A DNA stretch of 12,967 nt from NCBI GenBank assembly GCA_902797895.1, contig CADBUS010000127.1, forward strand, positions 1-12,967, read 5' to 3'. Below the pieces are notes generated by a model, which made no database searches, was not told the origin of the DNA, and worked only from the letters and a program-made list of their open reading frames with translations. This document shows positions 8,676-12,967 of this stretch, in pieces (the first letter of the stretch is position 1; the number at the start of each line of letters is the position of its first letter). Origin of the DNA: an uncultured Bacteroidia bacterium (GTDB lineage: Bacteria > Bacteroidota > Bacteroidia > Bacteroidales > UBA932). The position numbers were made by a program, and so were the translations under genes.

Positions 8676-8693
8676 TACAATCTTAAGATTGTA
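8676..8693. repeat. Perfect 18-bp palindrome between the YitT pair and the AraC regulators
   Basis: TACAATCTTAAGATTGTA is a perfect inverted repeat, 62 nt after the second YitT stop. It can be read as an operator for a dimeric regulator, or as a 7-bp stem with a TTAA loop followed by a T-rich stretch, that is, a weak terminator. It lies about 78 nt upstream of the -7 element of the first AraC gene. The sequence alone does not choose between these readings. Confidence 0.55.
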
Positions 8694-8770
8694 TCTTCTG
8701 CTTATTCTGTAAAAGACAATAATTTGTGGTACACTTTCCTCTTTCTATTCCTTTTGCGGCCTCTCTCGTT

Positions 8771-8778
8771 TAATTTTG
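8771..8778 (+). promoter_or_regulatory. Bacteroidota -7 promoter element (TAATTTTG) for the AraC pair
   Basis: TAATTTTG is an exact TAnnTTTG match, 22 nt before the ATG at 8801, predicting a leader of about 19 nt. The nearest TTTG upstream (8753-8756) is separated by only 14 nt, closer than the usual 19-21, so the -33 element is weak. It probably drives both AraC-type genes. Confidence 0.5.
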
Positions 8779-8800
8779 TAAAAACCAAAACAAACGGGCG

Positions 8801-9424
8801 ATGTCTGAGACGGGGCAATTTACCTTGATACTTGTTGTAATTGTGGAAAGCACGCTGATTGCGGCACATATAGTTGGGCTTGCAATCAGGGCTAAAAGGA
8901 GCGAAAAGGAGAAGAGACTGAGCACCTCAGCAGGCTCGCCAAAGAGGGTAAGATACAAATCGGCCGAGGAGGATTTTGAGAATGAAGAGGAGCTTAACGA
9001 GCCGGAGTCAGACTTTTCTGTTGTTATAGCAGAGAGGGTACTGCGGCTGCTTGAAAAAGATAAAGTGTATCTCAATCCAAGCCTCAAAATACAAGATGTT
9101 GTGAGGCTTGTGGGAACTAATAGGAACTACCTGTCGCGAGCGATAAACAGCCAATTCCCCCATAACTTTAACCAGCTTTGCAACTATTTCAGAATAAGAG
9201 AGGCCTGCAGGCTCTTTCTCTCAAATCCCAAGATAGACAGAGATGAATGGTACCGCAAAAGCGGCTTTGAATCAGCCTCCTCCTTTTCAAATGCCTTTGT
9301 GGGGCATACTAAATATACCCCCTCCAAGTGGCGCAGAGAGGTGTTGCAACGCCTCTCCAACAATGAGAATGTGAGGGTTGAGGAGTATCTGGAGGAGATT
9401 AACATAAAGATAAACAGATGTTGA
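8801..9424 (+). CDS. AraC-family transcriptional regulator with N-terminal membrane anchor
   Basis: 207 residues. One hydrophobic segment at about 7-29 (FTLILVVIVESTLIAAHIVGL) is followed by a basic stretch (RAKRSEKEKR), predicting N-terminus out and the rest in the cytoplasm. Residues 40-75 are a charged linker. The AraC-type DNA-binding domain occupies about 76-183: first helix-turn-helix at about 97-116 (IQDVVRLVGTNRNYLSRAIN), the linking helix NYFRIREACRLF, and the second unit at about 147-175 (SGFESASSFSNAFVGHTKYTPSKWR), a good match to the family. There is no recognisable sensor domain, so if the anchor is real the regulator would act at the membrane. The target is unknown; family members often control neighbouring genes. 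20 nt upstream of a second AraC-like gene and probably in the same transcript. Confidence 0.85.
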   Translation: MSETGQFTLILVVIVESTLIAAHIVGLAIRAKRSEKEKRLSTSAGSPKRVRYKSAEEDFENEEELNEPESDFSVVIAERVLRLLEKDKVYLNPSLKIQDVVRLVGTNRNYLSRAINSQFPHNFNQLCNYFRIREACRLFLSNPKIDRDEWYRKSGFESASSFSNAFVGHTKYTPSKWRREVLQRLSNNENVRVEEYLEEINIKINRC

Positions 9425-9444
9425 ACGGTTAAAAACTATTTGTT

Positions 9445-10110
9445 ATGAAAAACTTTTTACAAAAGGCCATTGCAAATCTGTTTGTGGCCAAGCAATTTGA
9501 AGATGTTGAAAAAGCAGGTGATTTTGAGAGCTTTGTGGATGCAGGGGGAACTGAAATTCTGGTATATGCAGAAGAGCCGTTGTTAAGCTGGGAAGAGAAG
9601 ATGTGCCTGCAACTGCAGGATGCTCCCTGTGAGATAATATATCCGGAGTGCTGCCTCTCAACATCCAAAAGCGGCACACTCAAACAGATAGCCAAGAGGA
9701 TTATGAGCATTATTGAAGATAACAAGCTCTATTTAGATCCGGCAATTACCCTTACAAAAATAGCCCGTATTGCCGGTAGCAACCGCACATACGTCTCCAA
9801 TGTATTTGCCTCTGTGAATGGTTATAACTCCTATATGAATAATCTGAAAATAAAGCACTTATACAATCTTTTGATGCAAAAACAGGGAAATTGCAGCTCC
9901 CGCTCCTCAACAAAACGCAGAGAGCCTGCGCAGGTTGAAGATTCTGCTTTAGATGTGTTGGAGGAGGAGCAGGCAAGCGAATATGGTGCAGAAGTGCGGA
10001 TTTTGGCAAGCCAATCCGGCTTTGCCGATTTGCGAACTCTCAAACGCGCACTGCTGCGCTCGGAGAGCCGCTATGCAAAAGCTCTTAGACAAAGAATTTG
10101 TTTACCTTAG
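9445..10110 (+). CDS. Divergent AraC-like regulator with an insert between its two HTH units
   Basis: 221 residues. The N-terminal 75 residues match nothing I recognise and lack a membrane segment. From 78 on the protein resembles its neighbour: IAKRIMSIIEDNKLYLDP at 82-99, then a first helix-turn-helix at about 102-121 (LTKIARIAGSNRTYVSNVF). Instead of the usual short connection, a charged, Ser/Glu-rich segment of about 35 residues (146-182) follows. After it comes a second HTH-like unit at about 183-215 (ILASQSGFADLRTLKRALLR). The frame is open throughout, so this is an insertion rather than a frameshift. DNA binding is plausible but may be altered. The end overlaps the trkA 3' end by 26 nt. 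Confidence is high for a real gene and moderate for the AraC assignment. Confidence 0.72.
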   Translation: MKNFLQKAIANLFVAKQFEDVEKAGDFESFVDAGGTEILVYAEEPLLSWEEKMCLQLQDAPCEIIYPECCLSTSKSGTLKQIAKRIMSIIEDNKLYLDPAITLTKIARIAGSNRTYVSNVFASVNGYNSYMNNLKIKHLYNLLMQKQGNCSSRSSTKRREPAQVEDSALDVLEEEQASEYGAEVRILASQSGFADLRTLKRALLRSESRYAKALRQRICLP

Positions 10111-11434
10111 CAAGTGCCTGAGGCAGAGCAAATACTACAACTCTGTCGTATGGAGCTATCTGTGTGGTATCCTCTGCAATAATGCTCTCCTCGCCTCTTA
10201 TAACTCCACCTATTATTGCCTCCTTAGGGAATTTAAGCTCCTTTATAGGTGCCTTTGTAATCGCGCTCTCCGGGCTGGCTATAAACTCAAGAACCTCTGC
10301 ATCTGAGCCATTTAGGCACTTTATGGAGCGTACTTTGTTGCTGAGGGTAAAGCGGAAAATTCTCCCTGCGGTTACAAGTTTCTTGTTTATAACCGCATCT
10401 ACTCCCATATCCTCCGCAAGTTTTATGTACTCTATATTCTCAACCTCTGCAATAACCTTTGGTACTCCCAAGTTCTTCATTGCCACACAGGAGAGTATGT
10501 TGGTCTCGCTGGATGATGTAACAGCCACAAAGGCATCGTAGTTGGCTGCGTCCTCCTCAATAAGCAAATCTGTATTGCGGCCATCTCCATTTATTATAAC
10601 CACATTTGGGAGAGCCTCTGCAAGATATTCGCACCTCTGCTTTCTCTCCTCCACTATCTTAATGTTGTCTATCTTGCTACTCATCTTTCTTGCAAGCATT
10701 TCCCCAATTCTTCCACCTCCTATTATCATAAGATTTTTTACATCTATCTCATACTTGCCGGAGTATTTGAGCAGATCCTCAACTCCCTGTTTTGAGCAGA
10801 TTGTAAATACAAGATCTGCCTGTATGAACTTGGTATCGTCTGCAGGAATAAGCGTTGTGTTGTTACGCGCTATTGCAACCGTCTTGAAGGTAAAGCCCGG
10901 AGTCTCCACGTGCAGCTCCTTAACGGTCTTGTTTACAAGCGGAGAGCCCTCTTCCAAGCGAAAGACCACCATCTGCAGTTTGCCGCGGGCGAACTCCATA
11001 AACTCGGAGGTGCCTGTCTCTTTCAGCAGGTCTATGATTTCGTATGCGGCCATCTTCTCCGGATAGAAAAGCAAATCTATACCCAACTCGGTAAAGATGA
11101 GCTTATTATCGTGCCCCATATAGTCGTCGTTATTTATACGGGCAGTAACCTTTTTGGCACCCACTTTCTTGGCCAAGATTGCAGCTATAAGGTTGGTGTT
11201 CTGGCTCTGGGCCGGACCTACCGCAATAAACAAATCGGCCTTGTCCACATTGGCCTGCTTTAGTACAGATATGGAGGTTGGATCTCCCAGCACCGTAACA
11301 ACATCTGCCAACTCCGCCAATTTATTCAGCCTCTCCTCATCTTTCTCTATGATTGTAAGGCTGTTGGATTCTCTGCTGAGCATTTTTGCCAAATGGCTGC
11401 CAACCTCTCCGGCTCCGGCAATTACTATCTTCAT
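10085..11434 (-). CDS. trkA: Trk-system potassium uptake regulatory subunit TrkA
   Basis: 449 residues with the duplicated RCK arrangement of TrkA: a first Rossmann fold with GAGEVG at 7-12 and the acidic end of strand 2 at E30, a first TrkA-C domain at about 145-225, a second Rossmann fold with GGGRIG at 239-244, and a second TrkA-C domain at about 370-440. TrkA binds NAD(H) and nucleotides at the cytoplasmic face and gates the TrkH/TrkG potassium channel subunit. No trkH is visible in the window; the gene immediately downstream is convergent, so trkA is not followed by trkH here. The start ATG at 11432-11434 is preceded by a TAATTTTG promoter element. The 3' end overlaps the convergent AraC-like gene by 26 nt. 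Confidence 0.95.
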   Translation of the reverse strand: MKIVIAGAGEVGSHLAKMLSRESNSLTIIEKDEERLNKLAELADVVTVLGDPTSISVLKQANVDKADLFIAVGPAQSQNTNLIAAILAKKVGAKKVTARINNDDYMGHDNKLIFTELGIDLLFYPEKMAAYEIIDLLKETGTSEFMEFARGKLQMVVFRLEEGSPLVNKTVKELHVETPGFTFKTVAIARNNTTLIPADDTKFIQADLVFTICSKQGVEDLLKYSGKYEIDVKNLMIIGGGRIGEMLARKMSSKIDNIKIVEERKQRCEYLAEALPNVVIINGDGRNTDLLIEEDAANYDAFVAVTSSSETNILSCVAMKNLGVPKVIAEVENIEYIKLAEDMGVDAVINKKLVTAGRIFRFTLSNKVRSIKCLNGSDAEVLEFIASPESAITKAPIKELKFPKEAIIGGVIRGEESIIAEDTTQIAPYDRVVVFALPQALAKVNKFFV

Positions 11435-11460
11435 AATACTTTGTTTTTGCCCTTAAGGCA

Positions 11461-11490
11461 CAAAATTACGAAAAATTGTATTTTTGCAAA
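11461..11490 (-). promoter_or_regulatory. Promoter for trkA (TTTG / TAATTTTG, minus strand)
   Basis: On the minus strand, TTTG (11490-11487) and TAATTTTG (11468-11461) are separated by 18 nt, close to the Bacteroidota -33/-7 spacing. The predicted start is near 11457, giving a leader of about 23 nt. It overlaps the plus-strand element at 11479-11486. Confidence 0.5.
11479..11486 (+). promoter_or_regulatory. -7 promoter element (TATTTTTG) for the lipid kinase gene
   Basis: TATTTTTG is an exact TAnnTTTG match, predicting a start near 11490 and a leader of about 31 nt before the ATG at 11521. No convincing -33 TTTG lies at the expected distance. It is embedded in the 12-bp palindrome region shared with the divergent trkA promoter. 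Confidence 0.42.
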
Positions 11491-11520
11491 AACCGGCAGA
11501 ATAGCCGCCCATCAGCCGTT

Positions 11521-12498
11521 ATGAGGAGTATTCTATTTATAGTCAATCCGATAGCAGGGAGCTCTCCCAAACAGGAGATAGAGGGTATTGCACGTAAAAT
11601 GATAAACCCCGAGGAACTCCTCTGCCGCTTTGCCTATACGGAGTATGCCGGCCACGCATACACTCTTGCCGCCCAGGCAGTTAAGGAGGAATGCCAGACC
11701 GTTGTGGCGGTGGGTGGAGATGGCACCATAAACGAGGTGGCAAGAGCGCTTGTACACTCTCAAACGGAGCTTGGAATAATACCCTGCGGCTCAGGAAACG
11801 GCCTCGCAAGGCATCTGATGCTACCAAAGGAAGCTAAGCGAGCTTTGCAGATAATTCTCAACGGTGAGAGCAGCTTGGTAGATTACGGGATTATAAACGG
11901 ACACCATTTTTTCTGCACCTGTGGTATGGGGTTCGATGCTATTGTAAGTAAGAAATTTGCACAAGCCGGCCGGCGCGGTTTCCTTACCTACATAGATAGT
12001 GTTGTAAAAGAGTTTAAGAGCTATGTTCCAGAGAATTACAGAATTGAGGCAGATGGTGTAGAAGTTATCAATGAAAAAGCATTTCTGCTCTCCTTTGCAA
12101 ATGCCTCACAATATGGCAATAACGCCTATATTGCTCCTCACGCTCTAATTAGCGATGGCCTTTTGGATATGATTCTTATGGAGCCGTTTGACTTTATAGA
12201 GGCATCTCAAATCAGTTTGGAGCTATTCAACAAAACCCTAAATAAACATACCAAAATAAAGAGTCTGCAGGGTAAAGAGTTTGCCGTCTATCGCGAGAAA
12301 GAGGGACTTATTCATATAGACGGAGATGCCTTGCAAACCTCTGCAAGAGTGGATATTAAGATAGTGCCAAAGGGGCTTAGGGTAATAATAAACCCATCTG
12401 CAGACCGGAGCCATCGCCATCCCAACTTTCTCCAACACGCCACCAGCAACCTCTTTCGCTCCTTCAACACCCTCCGCTCCCGCCTCCACAAAAAGTAG
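11521..12498 (+). CDS. Diacylglycerol kinase-family lipid kinase (YegS/BmrU type)
   Basis: 325 residues. The DAGK catalytic fold is clear: ILFIVNPIAG at 4-13, the nucleotide-binding VAVGGDGTINEVA at 62-74, GIIPCGSGNGLARHL at 85-99, CGMGFDA at 134-140, HALISDGLLD near 207-216 (ISDGLLD is a family signature), and IHIDGDA at 264-270 before the last strand. Such enzymes phosphorylate diacylglycerol or related lipids with ATP at the inner leaflet; the substrate here cannot be told. An upstream in-frame start at 11476 would add 15 residues that overlap the promoter region, so the ATG at 11521, directly before the conserved first strand, is preferred. Residues about 292-325 form a basic tail beyond the core domain, encoded by a markedly C-rich, G-poor stretch. 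Divergent from trkA. Confidence 0.93.
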   Translation: MRSILFIVNPIAGSSPKQEIEGIARKMINPEELLCRFAYTEYAGHAYTLAAQAVKEECQTVVAVGGDGTINEVARALVHSQTELGIIPCGSGNGLARHLMLPKEAKRALQIILNGESSLVDYGIINGHHFFCTCGMGFDAIVSKKFAQAGRRGFLTYIDSVVKEFKSYVPENYRIEADGVEVINEKAFLLSFANASQYGNNAYIAPHALISDGLLDMILMEPFDFIEASQISLELFNKTLNKHTKIKSLQGKEFAVYREKEGLIHIDGDALQTSARVDIKIVPKGLRVIINPSADRSHRHPNFLQHATSNLFRSFNTLRSRLHKK

Positions 12499-12602
12499 GA
12501 GCAATGGGTATGATTTTTAACTTGAGCACCCGTCCTCAATTACGAAAGTATTATATTGTTGAACAACCTCGCGTTCTGAGTCAACCTGAATCCGAAAATG
12601 AC

Positions 12603-12628
12603 AAAGTGTAAACCCATCTTTACACTTT
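12603..12628. terminator. Stem-loop with T-tract (possible terminator), AT-rich
   Basis: AAAGTGTAAA (12603-12612) and TTTACACTTT (12619-12628) are perfect 10-nt inverted arms around a 6-nt loop, followed directly by T residues. It could terminate the lipid kinase transcript, whose stop is about 105 nt upstream. The stem is weak because it is AT-rich, and its arms are also part of the TGTAAA box cluster, so a regulatory reading competes. Confidence 0.4.
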
Positions 12629-12748
12629 TTGTAAAGGTCTTTACAGTCTTTACATTTTTGGTTATTCGTTATATGCTTGTATGTCAGTATGTTGAATAAT
12701 ATGGCATACTATTAGATTGGTGATTTGTAAAATAGAGAATTGTGTAAA
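12603..12748. repeat. Cluster of seven TGTAAA/TTTACA boxes
   Basis: TGTAAA occurs at 12607-12612, 12630-12635, 12726-12731 and 12743-12748, and its complement TTTACA at 12619-12624, 12640-12645 and 12649-12654. The copies form two inverted pairs (10-nt arms with a 6-nt loop; TGTAAAG-gt-CTTTACA with a 2-nt spacer) and one direct repeat with 9-nt period. The cluster lies just upstream of the ABC ATPase remnant and permease, so it may hold operator sites. No clear TAnnTTTG promoter element is seen here; TACATTTT at 12651-12658 is one mismatch away. The first 100 nt of this gap (12499-12600) show nothing I can name. Confidence 0.5.
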
Positions 12749-12757
12749 CTCAAAACA

Positions 12758-12883
12758 ATGATACAAGTAACCAATCTTTCCAAGATCTTCCGGACAGAAG
12801 AGATCAAGACTACGGCTCAGGCCCAGAGAACAATTGACTTGTTCGGTGGTCAGATAGTAAGTAATGTCAAGAACGAGCTTTAA
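12758..12883 (+). pseudogene. ABC transporter ATP-binding protein, internally deleted remnant (41 codons)
   Basis: Too short to be a working ATPase. The first 20 residues (MIQVTNLSKIFRTEEIKTTA) look like the N-terminus of a MacB/LolD-type ATPase, which normally continues into the Walker A region. The next 21 residues (QRTIDLFGGQIVSNV and following) look like the very C-terminus of the same family (consensus AxRTIxLFDGxIV). Walker A, Q-loop, signature motif and Walker B, about 180 residues, are missing, and the junction near codon 20/21 is in frame. The stop overlaps the ATG of the next gene by 1 nt, as expected for an ATPase-permease pair. It could be a real deletion, a short leftover coding unit, or an assembly collapse. 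The family match is from memory of the family and is not database-checked. Confidence 0.62.
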
Positions 12884-12967
12884 TGAGATCATACTTAAAA
12901 TTCCTATCCCGTAACAAGCTGTACACCGCCATCGAAGCGGTGGGGCTCGCCGTGAGCCTGGCCTTTG
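12883..12967 (+). CDS. ABC transporter permease (MacB/FtsX-type), N-terminal fragment cut by window end
   Basis: 28 codons are visible: MRSYLKFLSRNKLYTAIEAV and then GLAVSLAF. A short basic leader and the start of a hydrophobic first membrane segment match the typical N-terminus of Bacteroidales FtsX/MacB-like permeases (SRNKLYTxIExxGLxVSLAF). These work with a cytoplasmic ATPase, often in lipoprotein, peptide or antimicrobial export. The ATG overlaps the stop of the preceding ORF by 1 nt, suggesting translational coupling. The sequence here is more GC-rich than the upstream gap. The rest lies outside the window. Confidence 0.7.
   Translation, partial: MRSYLKFLSRNKLYTAIEAVGLAVSLAF

Noticed and set aside
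10164..11066. Plus-strand open frames antisense to trkA
   Set aside because: They are Ser/Ile/Pro-rich, typical mirror frames of a coding gene, while the minus strand encodes an intact TrkA.
11476..11520. Upstream start for the lipid kinase
   Set aside because: It would overlap the promoter region, and the added residues do not belong to the family; the ATG at 11521 sits directly before the conserved first strand.
12603..12660. CRISPR-like array
   Set aside because: The repeated units are only 6-7 nt, mostly in inverted orientation and without uniform spacers; a binding-site cluster or stem-loop fits better.
12662..12892. Minus-strand ORF of 76 codons opposite the ABC remnant
   Set aside because: It crosses the AT-rich repeat region and has no recognisable features; the plus strand has clear family matches and gene overlap.
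1..12967. tRNA, rRNA, insertion sequence or phage genes
   Set aside because: No cloverleaf-like segment, transposase, integrase or terminal inverted repeats were seen in the gaps or frames.

Overview
The window looks like a chromosomal segment of a Bacteroidota bacterium, most likely order Bacteroidales; the family is not resolved. The evidence is the Bacteroidota promoter element TAnnTTTG upstream of several genes, the near absence of purine-rich ribosome binding sites, lipoproteins with loose lipoboxes, a 932-residue leucyl-tRNA synthetase with the insert typical of the phylum, a SPOR-domain lipoprotein, and short AraC regulators of a type common in that group. Moderate GC and frequent ATA/AGA/AGG codons fit as well.

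Layout. At the left edge a minus-strand CapA-like lipoprotein (1-689, cut by the window) diverges from a plus-strand run of six closely spaced genes: SPOR lipoprotein, gcvT (glycine cleavage T protein), a secreted M28-peptidase/TonB-C fusion, leuS, and two tandem YitT-family membrane proteins (746-8614). Gaps inside this run are 3 to 48 nt and I see no internal promoter, so it may be one transcript. A 186-nt gap follows, with an 18-bp perfect palindrome and a promoter element. Next come two adjacent AraC-type regulators (8801-9424 and 9445-10110); the first has an N-terminal membrane anchor and the second has a long insert between its two helix-turn-helix units. The second regulator runs tail to tail into trkA on the minus strand and overlaps it by 26 nt. 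trkA and a plus-strand diacylglycerol/lipid kinase gene diverge from an 86-nt region with promoter elements facing both ways.

The right edge (12499-12967) starts with a 259-nt intergenic stretch carrying seven TGTAAA/TTTACA boxes. It is followed by a 41-codon ORF that appears to be an ABC-transporter ATPase reduced to its two ends, overlapping by 1 nt the start of an ABC permease cut by the window end.

Most of the window is ordinary housekeeping: one-carbon metabolism, aminoacylation, potassium uptake control, lipid phosphorylation and envelope lipoproteins. I see no defence system, CRISPR array, insertion sequence, tRNA or rRNA. The points that deserve attention are the M28/TonB fusion with altered active-site residues, the internally deleted ABC ATPase next to an intact-looking permease start, the TGTAAA box cluster, the pair of unusual AraC regulators, and the divergent promoters at 690-745 that predict almost leaderless mRNAs.
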